From assembly GCA_037447655.1 (NCBI GenBank), contig JBBHKE010000323.1, positions 62,001-126,000 on the forward strand: a DNA stretch of 64,000 nucleotides, written 5' to 3'. The position numbers were made by a program, and so were the translations under genes. A model generated the notes under the pieces. It was not told the origin of the DNA, made no database searches, and was given only the letters and a program-made list of their open reading frames with translations. Below, one piece after another: positions 33,126 to 42,311 of the stretch. The stretch's first letter is position 1. Each line of letters begins with the position of its first letter. Source of the DNA: Zygnema cylindricum. Taxonomy: Eukaryota; Streptophyta; Zygnematophyceae; Zygnematales; Zygnemataceae.

Positions 33126-34091
33126 TCAAACTAACCTGCCTCTTTCTTCCTCTCCACCGTTTCCTGCATCATCATCTGTCACCGTGTCGCCATGTGGCGC
33201 GTCCTCACCAGCTCTTTCTTCCGGTCCTTGTGGAAGCCGCGGGACTATCACAGTCACAACACCCGCCGTAATTGCTGACGTGGCAGCCTCCAGCGCAGCG
33301 TCTTTCGGCAGCGCGACGCACCGCACGCGACATCCAAACCTTCGCTCTCGAAGCAACACCTGTCCGTCTTCCCCTTCGCCGCCACTTGGCAGCTTGCGGT
33401 CCACACGGATCTCGAGTGCATCGTTCACATGCGTCACACTGACATCACCAATCTCTGAGCCTGCCGCATCTACTCGCAGTGTGTAACCGCCGACCGAGGC
33501 GACCACATCCACCCGCATGTGACGCTTGTCACACCTGTGACCCTTGTCACCCTTCTCACCCTTTACGAGTGCGTCTCCCCTATTCCCATGTCGGCGCTTT
33601 TTGTGATGCTCATCGCCGTCTCCGAAACGTTTGCCTTTTCCCATGTGACATCCGTGACGGTGACTGCCACGTCGTCCTTGACGGTTTGAGACGGCAACCT
33701 CCATCCGTTCAGTTGCATTTCCTCCCACTTTGATGAAATTGATGTCTTCGAGTTTCCTCACTGTCTCGATATCGATAAGGGGCTTCCCTCGCCCTCCACG
33801 GCGATGATATCCACCGTTACATCTGTGACATTTGTCACGCCCTTTCTCTCCTGTCCATCGTTTCTCCTTGCCGTCAGTGAGAGTCTCTCTGACCGGCCAT
33901 TCTGTCGGCTCTCCGCCTGCCGCCGTATCTTCTCCCTCCCCTCCTATACGCCTCAAGTGGCGCCACGCCCCGCGTCCATGGCCGTGTCTCCTCTCCCGTC
34001 CATCCGCACATTTCTTCACACGACCATGATTGCGAGAGGGAGAACCTATGTGTCCTCCTGGATGAGGGGAAGCGAGAGAGAGGGTTTCCAT
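33126..34091 (-). CDS. Hsp20/alpha-crystallin-domain protein with basic N-terminus, copy 1
   Basis: The intact single-exon frame is 321 codons if the start is METLSL (34089-34091), the only ATG shared by all three copies; MAADSIAM seven codons earlier is possible here. Residues about 192-285 form an alpha-crystallin-like domain (YTLRVDAAGSEIGDVSVTHV, RRFGCRV, ALPKDA, TSAITAGVVTVIVP), which in small heat-shock proteins binds unfolding clients. The first 190 residues are Arg/His/Gly/Lys-rich with a KCHRC motif and no recognised domain; the tail (290-321) is acidic. A C-terminal IxI motif is not seen. The coding region is much more GC-rich than its surroundings. It is probably cytosolic or nuclear; no signal peptide is evident. 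Function beyond the domain is unknown. Confidence 0.72.
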   Translation of the reverse strand: METLSLASPHPGGHIGSPSRNHGRVKKCADGRERRHGHGRGAWRHLRRIGGEGEDTAAGGEPTEWPVRETLTDGKEKRWTGEKGRDKCHRCNGGYHRRGGRGKPLIDIETVRKLEDINFIKVGGNATERMEVAVSNRQGRRGSHRHGCHMGKGKRFGDGDEHHKKRRHGNRGDALVKGEKGDKGHRCDKRHMRVDVVASVGGYTLRVDAAGSEIGDVSVTHVNDALEIRVDRKLPSGGEGEDGQVLLRERRFGCRVRCVALPKDAALEAATSAITAGVVTVIVPRLPQGPEERAGEDAPHGDTVTDDDAGNGGEEERGRLV

Positions 34092-34293
34092 TGCAATACT
34101 GTCAGCCGCCATTGTTTTTTTGTACTGTTGCCTGTTGAGGGGGAAGTTGGAAATTGAGGAGAGAGGAACGGAAGGAGGAGAGTGGAAAATTGAAATGACG
34201 AGTTTTGAAATAGTTTGATTGGTGGTGAGTGGTGTCGGCTCTTTGTGGAAGAGACGAGCGGTGGAAGTTGAGAATAACGAGTTTCGGGATTCC

Positions 34294-34302
34294 TTTTTAT
34301 AA
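34294..34302 (-). promoter_or_regulatory. TATA box of Hsp20-like copy 1
   Basis: TTATAAAAAGG on the minus strand lies about 205 bases before the chosen start codon. Copy 2 has the same sequence at 39165-39173; copy 3 has AATAAAAAGG instead. Confidence 0.5.
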
Positions 34303-34352
34303 CTAGGAGTCGACCTGACTTGAGTTGTTTGCGTGGTTCTCAGGATAACGCG

Positions 34353-34360
34353 TTCTGGAA
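34353..34360. promoter_or_regulatory. Heat-shock-element-like TTCTGGAA upstream of copy 1
   Basis: TTCnnGAA is the core pair of a heat-shock element. It lies about 50 bases upstream of the TATA box, with a second palindromic site TTCTAGAA at 34500-34507. Copy 3 has TTCTAGAA at the first position, while copy 2 has TTTGGAA. A full three-unit element is not present, so heat control is suggested, not shown. Confidence 0.35.
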
Positions 34361-34849
34361 TTCCTGTTTTCGTTGTAGATTCCCTGACGCTTCGTTGGCT
34401 CAAGGAATTGTGAGGCGCACGCTGAGGGCCGTTCGATGTGATCGGACGATTTCAATTTCAGGATGCTTCGCGGACACGGTTTGGTACATTCCGTGTCGCT
34501 TCTAGAAGCCTGGTCACGTGATATCTGGCCCGTCCTTTCCATCCTCGGTGAACTGAGAAAACACGGGGAAACGCAAATTCTGTTAACATCGTACTATGTG
34601 CTTACTCTGTGGTTTCTCGCGTCAAATACGCGTATAGTATGCGTGACACCTCATGTAGCATTTTCGTACATTTTTGCAGTTTCGCACACTAAAACAGTAA
34701 AGTTATGCTTTTAGATAGCTTTTATTGGTAGGGCATAATTGAGGCCATCGGAAAAAAGTTCAGAAGTTTGATGTTATGCGCCTGTGACATGTATGCTGAG
34801 CTATTAAAACAGGTTTTTATTGCGAGAAACACCCATATAATATACACTT

Positions 34850-37165
34850 AAAAATGCAAAAGTCAAAATATTGCCCTGAAAAGCACATCTATATATTCAG
34901 AATTGATCCAGAATTCAGGATACCTTCATGATGTTTGTTTCCTGCAGCATCTTACTCCCGTATCTCCTCCCGGTTACATCTTTTGAGTTGACATTGTTGC
35001 GTTTAACCTCATTCATGTGAAATACAGATATGATGCTGCTGCAACTTGAATGAAAAGCGTGAATGAGCTGGATGAAGTGAGGAAATTACTGCTGCAAAAG
35101 TTTCAGTTTTTGCAGCAACTGCAATGGGCAATGAAGTGACCGGTCTTATCGCGATAAGAGCACTTCTTGCTTTTCTTGTAGTTGTTGTCCGAACCAGGAT
35201 TAGTAGTTCCGCCTGGCCGATTGATATTTGCTACTTGAAGCAAATGCAGTTTCGCCCATGGCATTTACAAATCCAATCCCTTTCAGGTGATTAATAGTTA
35301 CTTCAATAGGCGATTTTGTATATACATTCAGGTTACCGCACCTTCTATTGTGGCAGCAACATCAGCAGTTTCAAAACGTTTACTCTTTCTCTAAAAGGAA
35401 TCCCCCGCGCATCTGCTTCATTGATATTATAGGATTTAGTTACATGTTCTTCCTTAGACTTTGTTGGCTCTTTAACAGATGAGTAGCTTGCCACATTTCC
35501 CAGGCTGTCAAATTTTTTCTTATCGTATTCACTTGGCTATTAGCCAAACCTCCCATAGTCATTACTCTAGTTTCTATTTCTCCTTCTGTCCAACCAGGAA
35601 TTCGAGTCTTTTCTGCCTGAGAGGCATTGTTCGCATCAGCAGGAACAGGTTTAGCCTCTTATTCTATAACAATTGACCAATAATCATTTTCTTACAACAC
35701 TATTTCAGCCTCGATTCTCCAGTATATATAGTCGGTTCCTTCAATCTTGTCTTACTGTGAATATGGAGGCATACACTGCCAAACATTGTCATAATCAAGA
35801 GTCTGACATTATGATAAAGTGAGTGACTGGGAAATTATTCCAGAAACGAAGAATCAACCACATACAGAAGATGCAAGCTGAAAAAAAATACATAACTGAA
35901 AAAATAATTCAAGCTGGCCAATTACTTCAGGAAACTGAATATTTTATGAATTAAGTACCAATGCTGGCAGAGTGCAGAGACAGAATTAGATATAATCCAG
36001 TAGTAACGGCGTTCTTGACGAAATTTTCTTGCTGAAATCTCTGGCTACTATTTTGCAGGCTGCTGGTACCTTCCTGGTTAATCGAAATTGAATCTAGTCC
36101 CTAAGCCGCTCTCCGCAAAGCTAACCTGCTCTCGGGATGACAGTGAAAGGTGCAATGTGGAGTTTTTCGACCGTATAGTTGTAAGTGTCGGATGATGTTA
36201 TTTTGTCACAGTGACTGTCCCGATGCCTCCATGCTGCTGGGTGTACGACTAAGATGGGTCGTTCTCCTTAAAAGGTTCATATACCATGACTCTCAGTCAC
36301 TTATACTTTCACCACTCTGGTTAATGGTCCGAGTCACCCTGGAAATTCGAAGTACGGAAGCCTTACTTTTTCCATCGATGCTTCGTTGTAGTTCAGTACG
36401 GCCTGACTTTGAAAGTGAATGACAGTGTATTCCTTTTTTTTTAAAGGAAGCAACTATTTCTCTTTTGGACTTATCTTTTCTTCAGCATTACTGTTGTCCA
36501 GCATTTCCTCGAGTTCAGAAGTAAACTCGTAGCCCATAATAACATCATCCATGTAACCTCAAACTTTCAGTTTGTTCGTCAGATTTCAGATCATGTTTTC
36601 TGCAAAGTATTCAAAACATGCAAAACAAACACTCACGAACTCCATTATCATTTCTACATAATCATCAAAACGTTCAAGACATGCAAAAAAATACTCATTA
36701 ACTCCATTATCATTTCTACATAATCATCAAAACGTTCTACGGATGCTTTGAGAAATGGACATTTCTCTTTTTGGGTTCAAACAGAAAAAAATGGTCAAAC
36801 ATCTGGAGGTATATCCTGCTTTGCAATTCCGGATCTCTTAAACCCTAAAATGTCCTTCCTTTCCTATCCACGTTAAATCTCCTTTTTCACATCCACCATG
36901 TCAGCATCCCTCCATTTGACTAGCTTCCTCGAAGCGATCGTCATTACAAAAATTAGGTAAGGCTGAACCGAAAAGATGGAATTTTGAAGAACAATTGAAC
37001 TAATTTAAAATAGGAGATTCCAAAACTGTTTTGGCAGCAGATGCAAAAACTGGAATGTAAATGAGTTGGGTATCTGAGCACGTTTGTACAGTTGGCAAAT
37101 GAGCTGACAAATGTTTAATATTATTATTGAAAGTGTTTAAGTATTATGGAAGAACACCAAGGTTG
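34850..37165 (-). pseudogene. Ancient copia gag relic, part of duplicated unit (copy 2)
   Basis: The minus strand shows decayed Gag-like translation: a NLTNKLKV..GYMDDVIMGYEF stretch near 36560, then NVASYSSVKEPTKSKEEHV near 35470, then a zinc-knuckle remnant KKCSYRDKTGHFIAHC near 35150 (the second Cys of CCHC is Arg). It has many stops. The same relic recurs at 40960-41716 plus 46151-47462, and as a fragment at 57295-57430. It lies upstream of the copy 1 promoter and downstream of the copy 2 gene, so it was duplicated together with the Hsp20-like gene. Confidence 0.55.
36611..36734. repeat. 62-bp tandem duplication in gag relic
   Basis: Two 62-base units (36611-36672 and 36673-36734) differ at only a few positions. 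This is a local duplication inside the decayed gag. Confidence 0.9.
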
Positions 37166-38000
37166 CTTTATCCGTTTGGGTCACATTTGCACATTTTTTC
37201 AAAGGCATGCAAATTACTCTGCATAAGTAGTTTTACAACTTAGCAGTTTTTCAGAAAGTAAATATTGATTTTGATTGAAATAAGTTCAGATAAATGGTTA
37301 ATGGAAGTGCCAATAGACAAGTGTTTAATGGAAAGTAAAGATCGGGTTTTCTCTCGCTGTTGTAAATGGTAAAATTGGAGCGACGATTCTTACGAACGTA
37401 CCAAACCTAACCATTGTCCACACTATAATTGACAATCTTCAGGCAAGTTTTCCATTCCACTTTTAGTCCAAACGGACACATATGCACTGATAGGTCTAGA
37501 TGATCATTCAGATGCATACCACTTTTTAGGGACAGAAAATGGCCACTATGGAGGCAAAACTTTGGCTTATCTTCGATTGTCATTTTAAAACTTGACCAAA
37601 ATCTTCAACTTCAGTCCAGGAAGGCCCAAGGCATCAATCTGAAAATGGGTTGTAAACCAAAGGCATCTTTGGCAATACAAACCGCATTACAAGTTCACTT
37701 CAAAAAACATACGATCTTTTTGGCCGTGATCATTTTTCCATAAGAGCTCAGCAATTTTTTTCCCAAAAGATACTTTTGATTTTTTTTTTACTTGTTTTTT
37801 CCCTCTGTTGACATTTCTAATTTATGTACATCTCATGACTATATTACCCTTCCTCGTGGAGATGGGAGCCACATATCTGGCGCCACCTATCAATGTTAAA
37901 CATTTGTCCTTCCACTATTTTCCCTAACTTTTCAAAAAAGACTCAAAAATTGAAACGAGAGTTAATTCCACTTCTCTTGTCTCTCCCTTATCTATCTACG

Positions 38001-38975
38001 CTAAACCTCCATTAAGCTAATTCTGCCTCTATCTTCCCCTCCACCGTTTCCTGCATCATCATCCTTCACCGTGTCGCCATGTAGCGCGTCCTCAACGGCT
38101 CTTTCTTCCGGTCCCTGTGGACGCCGCGGAACTGTTACAGCCACAACACCCGCCGTAATTGCTGACGTGGCAGCCTCCAGCGCAGCGTCCTTCGGCAGCG
38201 CAACGCGACGCACGCGACATCCAAACCTTCGCTCTCGAAGCAACACCTGTCCGTCTTCCCCTTCGCCGCCACTTGGCAGCTTGCGGTCCACACGGATCTC
38301 GAGTGCATCGTTCACATGCGTCACGCTGACATCACCAATCTCTGAGCCTGCCGCATCTACTCGCAGTGTGTAACCGCCGACCGAGGCGACCACATCCACC
38401 CGCATGTGACGCTTGTCACACCTGTGACCCTTGTCACCCTTCTCACCCTTTACGAGTGCGTCTCCCCTATTCCCATGACGGCGCTTTTTGTGATGCTCAT
38501 CGCCGTCTCCGAAACGTTTGCCTTTTCCCATGTGTCCGTGACGGTCACCGTCACATCGTCCGTGACAGTTTGAGACGAAAACCTCCATCCGTTCGGCTGT
38601 ATTTCCTCCCTCTTTGTTGAAATCAATGTCTTCGAGTTTTCTCACTGTCTCGATATCGATAAGGGGCTTCCCTCGCCCTCCACGGCGTTGATGTCCACCA
38701 CGACACCTGTGACATTTGTGACGCCCTTTTTCTCTTGTCCATCCTTTCTCCTTGCCATCAGTGAAAGTCTCTCTGACCGGCCATTCTGTCGGCTGTCGGC
38801 CTGCCGGTGTATCCTCTCCCTCCCTTCCTACACGCCTCAAGTGGCGCCACGCCTCGCGTCCATGGCCGCATCTCCTCCCCCGTCCATCCGCACATTTCTT
38901 CACACGGCCATGGCTGCGAGAGAGAGAACCTCTGTTTCCTCCTGGATGAGGAGAAGCGAGAGAGAGGGTTTCCAT
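38001..38975 (-). CDS. Hsp20/alpha-crystallin-domain protein with basic N-terminus, copy 2
   Basis: An intact single-exon frame of 324 codons starts at METLSL. It has the same layout as the gene at 33126-34091: a basic His/Arg/Gly-rich N-terminal half with KCHRC, the alpha-crystallin-like domain at about residues 190-283, and an acidic tail with three extra codons plus a different end (LMEV). The domain half is almost identical to copy 1 at DNA level, whereas the N-terminal half is clearly closer to copy 3. The open frame in a decaying neighbourhood suggests recent function or recent conversion from an intact copy. Confidence 0.7.
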   Translation of the reverse strand: METLSLASPHPGGNRGSLSRSHGRVKKCADGRGRRCGHGREAWRHLRRVGREGEDTPAGRQPTEWPVRETFTDGKEKGWTREKGRHKCHRCRGGHQRRGGRGKPLIDIETVRKLEDIDFNKEGGNTAERMEVFVSNCHGRCDGDRHGHMGKGKRFGDGDEHHKKRRHGNRGDALVKGEKGDKGHRCDKRHMRVDVVASVGGYTLRVDAAGSEIGDVSVTHVNDALEIRVDRKLPSGGEGEDGQVLLRERRFGCRVRRVALPKDAALEAATSAITAGVVAVTVPRRPQGPEERAVEDALHGDTVKDDDAGNGGGEDRGRISLMEV

Positions 38976-39164
38976 TGTGATAGTGTCGGCTGCCGTTGTT
39001 TTTTTGTACTTTTGCCTGTTGAGCAGTAAGATGGAAATTGAGGAGAGAGGAGGGGAAGGAGGAGAGTGGAAAGTTGAAATGACGAGTTTTGGAATTACTT
39101 GATTGGTAGTGTTGATATCAACTTACGAGCAATGGAAGTTAAGAATAACGAGTTTCGGAATTCC

Positions 39165-39173
39165 TTTTTATAA
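39165..39173 (-). promoter_or_regulatory. TATA box of Hsp20-like copy 2
   Basis: TTATAAAAAGG on the minus strand, about 190 bases before the start codon and at the equivalent position to the copy 1 box. An imperfect heat-shock-like TTCGGAATTCC overlaps its downstream side. Confidence 0.5.
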
Positions 39174-39731
39174 CTTCGAGACAACCTGACTAGAGTTTTA
39201 CGTGGTTCTCAAGATAACGAGATTTGGAATTCCTCTTTTCGTTGTTGATTCCCTGACGCCTTATTATCTCACGGTACCGTGAGGCGCACGCTGTGAGCCG
39301 CTCGATGTGATCGGACGATTTCAGTTTCAGGATGCTTTGCGGACACGGTTTGGTGTATTCGGGGTCGCTTCCTGTACCTGTCACGTGACATCCTGTCATT
39401 TCCATTCCCACGTCAACTTCCAACTCGTGGAAACGTTTACACTGTTGGAGTAATCAGTAATGTATCTGACCCCGCAATATATACTATACCGTTTTCGCGT
39501 ACAGTACGTGTTTAGTATGGCTGAACCACATATAGCATTTCCATACCTTTCCGTACATTAAAACTAAGCTTTGGACAACTCTTATTGGTACACTGCCCCT
39601 TCGTTTTCGGAGTTAATCATTTTTCGGGCAGTCAAAGTGACATCACAAATCTTGTCGAAGAAAATACATCCAACGGCCCATCACAGACTTAAACGCTTTT
39701 GACCGCCAGAAAAGTCTTTTAAGTTTTAACC

Positions 39732-40033
39732 ATAGTTCAAAAGTAGGTGAAAATAGGCCCATACAATATGCCTATTGTATGCAAAACATACAATATGACC
39801 TTAAGACCCATATTGTATTCTGACCTATTCGGACCAATTAAAACATTCGGACCAAAAATTGGACCAATTAAAACATTCAGACCAAAAAAAAATATTTATA
39901 ACATCAGATTCGGACGATCGGACGGTCGCTCATCAAAGTAGCGATCTAAGAAGATCACATGAAAAGCCCATAACACAACTTACAATAAAGGTGCCAACCA
40001 AAGGCCTACCATAAAAACGCCTACTTTTGAATA
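39732..40033. mobile_element. MITE-like element, short relative of the split TIR element
   Basis: About 300 bp bounded by ATAGTTCAAAAGTAGG and its inverse CCTACTTTTGAAT. It contains an internal duplication of a GACCAATTAAAACATTC(G/A)GACCAAA-like unit near 39832-39890. It shows what the element at 8392-21766 looked like without the copia array. No target duplication is clear. Confidence 0.6.
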
Positions 40034-40149
40034 AGGCACCTAACTGCCAAAAAATGACGCTTTAATTTCACGAGCATACTTGTCAAACAAAAACCAAGCC
40101 ACTTTAGAAAAGGCATAGGTGGGTGAACTACACCGTGTATCGCTATCAG

Positions 40150-40285
40150 TAGTGTTGGGTATCGGGTATTTTCATATCGCGATGATTTTGATATTTGATA
40201 TATCGAATATCGATCGAGCAAAGTCCTCGATATATCGTACCGCGACCAACATAAATAATCGCGATATATATCGCAAAAAAAGGTT
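40150..40285. repeat. Palindromic TATCG/CGATA-rich stretch
   Basis: A dense cluster of CGATA, TATCG and CGATATATCG motifs, for example 40195-40240 and 40258-40276, with several short inverted repeats. No coding potential. It may be a transposon end or a simple-sequence island. Confidence 0.35.
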
Positions 40286-40489
40286 ACCCGTACACGTACC
40301 GTACAGGGAATGTACGTTTCTTTACGGAAATGTACGGAATTCGAGGAAAAGATATGTCGTAGTTATTAATAATTTTTGTCTAGTGAACTGAACAGAAATA
40401 TCACGTAACCTGTACGTCATTTCATCAAAAATGTACGGACATTTTCCAAAAGAGACGTTGAAACGTCACAAAATTTTCGCGTCACAAAA

Positions 40490-40770
40490 TTGATACGTCA
40501 CAAAATGTCTGAGAGATAGAGAGAGAAGGCAAAGAGAAGGCGGCCATGGCTGTCTGTCACATAGTATCACCCAGACATACTTTAATAAAAATGTGTTGAT
40601 AAAAAGGTGCGCTTAGAGAGATTTGGAACCGGTTTTACCACATTTTGGCTTAATCCGTTCACGCGCTCTCCGCTACCGATTCATAAAGGAATAATGTTGC
40701 ATAATTGGAGTGTGATAGGTATTTAATTATATATAAAATTTTAAGCACTCATTTAACAGGAAACTTACAA
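40490..40770 (+). repeat. LTR remnant of the A/B copia lineage
   Basis: It keeps the lineage layout: an AG-rich leader, GCGGCCATGGCTGTCTGTC, an antisense tRNA-like stretch at about 40600-40685 (minus strand CGTGAACGGATTAAGC and GGTTCCAAATC as A- and B-box-like parts), then a GGTATTTAATTA region as in the A LTRs. It has no clear ends and no internal region. Confidence 0.45.
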
Positions 40771-40959
40771 ACTACGCTATATGTAAAAAAAAAAAATGTT
40801 TTATATTTACGGAAGTACGAATGAAAATTCATTAACGATTTTTAACGATTTGTTCAAAACGTTTAATGCGTTCGTTACGTATAATTCATCGCAATGGAAT
40901 CGTTCGCACTAAACACTATGAACAACTATGAAAATTTCAAACAAGTTTAGTGCGAAAAA

Positions 40960-41716
40960 ATCCATATAATAAGCACGTTATAGTATTGGCCTGAAATGTA
41001 CATCAATATATTCATAATTGATTTGGAAGTCAGGATGATCTTCGTGATCTTTGTTTCCTACATCATCTTTTTCAAGTGCTTCCATCTTTCTATGACGTGT
41101 CACCTCCGGATTACATCCTCTAAGCTGATATCATTGATTGTAGTCTCACTAAAGTGATTTACTAAATTGATGCTCCAACAACTTCAATGAAGCTTGAATG
41201 AGATACATGAAGCTGAGGAAATTGCTACCTCAAAATTTTTAGTCTTTGCAACAACTGCAATACTTGATATTACGGCATCAACATTTGCTGCTTCTAAAGC
41301 ACATATCAATACGTTATCCGTTTCTTTTTTGATATGTCATCCGTTTCTTTTGTCAAACTTCGTTTTCCTGCAATCAGCAACGAAGTGATTGATTGGTCTA
41401 ATAGCAATAATAGCAAATTTAGCTTTTCTTGTTGCTGCTGTCCGAAGCGTGGTTGTAGTTCTGCCTTGGTGATTGATATTTGCTGCTTGAAGCAAATACA
41501 GCTCCGCGCATGGCACTTATAAGTCCCATATCTTTCAGGTGATTTATATTTTTTCGAATTTTCATAAGGCGAACTTTTACATACAAGCAGGTTACCCCAT
41601 CCTTTTATTGTCCTGGCAATGAAATCAACAATATCTAAACTTTTGTTCCTTCTGCAAAAGGAATCTACAGCGCATCTTCTTCATTGAAGTGACCATAGAG
41701 TTTAGTTACATGTTCG
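40960..41716 (-). pseudogene. Ancient copia gag relic (copy 3), first part
   Basis: It aligns with 34850-35450, including a zinc-knuckle-like stretch near 41390-41440 (CYYC..TNHFVADC across a frameshift, minus strand). Element C inserted at 41717, and the relic continues at 46151. Confidence 0.5.
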
Positions 41717-42311
41717 TGTTAAAATTATGTGTCCATTTTCTAATAAGGACAAAAATCAAAGTTGTTACGTGAGCGAGAAATCAAGTAGGCCCGGTACGGT
41801 TCGGTACAGTTAAGTAAACCTGAACGTACATTTGTGTAGACGTCAAGTTATATTTGCGTAGACGTCAAAAATTACATTTATGTACATGTCAAGTTATATT
41901 TGCGTAGACGTCAAAAATTGGTCATTGACTTGTACCGTACGGCAAGTCAAGTTGTCGCAGATTTTGAGTATGTGTCACGTAGCGAATTGTGACCATTGAT
42001 TCGATTAAGTAGGTCACAAGTTAAGATTGTACTTCCTTTACGTGGAACACAAGTAGCGTAGGACCTACGTCACCTACACATAAAAATGTACTCATGCTCA
42101 CATTGAAAATTAATCATCAATCTACTGAATGATTCTCTCCACATTTTCCCTGCTGCTATTTTTGCACTGAGTGATTATTTTGTTGTGTCATAATTTATCT
42201 TCCTTTTTTGTTCAGTAATTAAGCCTTGCTTTCTCATATAGAGATTTGTTTTCCTTAACTTCGTGTCTTGTAATTGGTCGATCTTATGGCCACTTTTTCG
42301 GAATCTCAACA
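41717..42311 (+). repeat. 5' LTR of copia element C
   Basis: 595 bp, TGTTAAAATT...TCTCAACA. It is preceded by the target duplication GTTCG (41712-41716). It carries an extra ~46-bp internal duplication around AAGTTATATTTGCGTAGACG compared with the 3' LTR, and repeated GTAGACGTCAA motifs. A start codon ATGGCC at 42286 opens gag within the LTR. Confidence 0.9.

Larger units (their letters stand above)
32186..34740 (-). repeat. Segmental duplication unit, copy 1 (Hsp20-like gene and flanks)
   Basis: The sequence from TTATCCGTTTGGATCACATT to about 34740 recurs at 37166-39600 and 53221-55640 in the same orientation. The shared part covers the 3' flank, the coding region and the promoter of the Hsp20-like gene. 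Copy 1 has no gag relic on its left side, so this is where the duplicated block ends. Confidence 0.85.
37166..39600 (-). repeat. Segmental duplication unit, copy 2
   Basis: It matches 32186-34740 and 53221-55640 across the 3' flank, gene and promoter. The 5-kb spacing to copy 1 includes the gag relic. A 170-bp stretch beyond 39420 diverges before the MITE at 39732. Confidence 0.85.

Noticed and set aside
33091-34157. Long plus-strand frames opposite the Hsp20-like genes (also 38071-39029 and 54199-55150)
   Set aside because: They are shadows of GC-rich coding sequence on the minus strand. The minus frames carry the alpha-crystallin domain, and the plus frames resemble nothing.
34353-34360. 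Complete heat-shock element
   Set aside because: Only two-unit TTCnnGAA sites are present and copy 2 lacks the first. A three-unit element is not there, so it is reported only as HSE-like.
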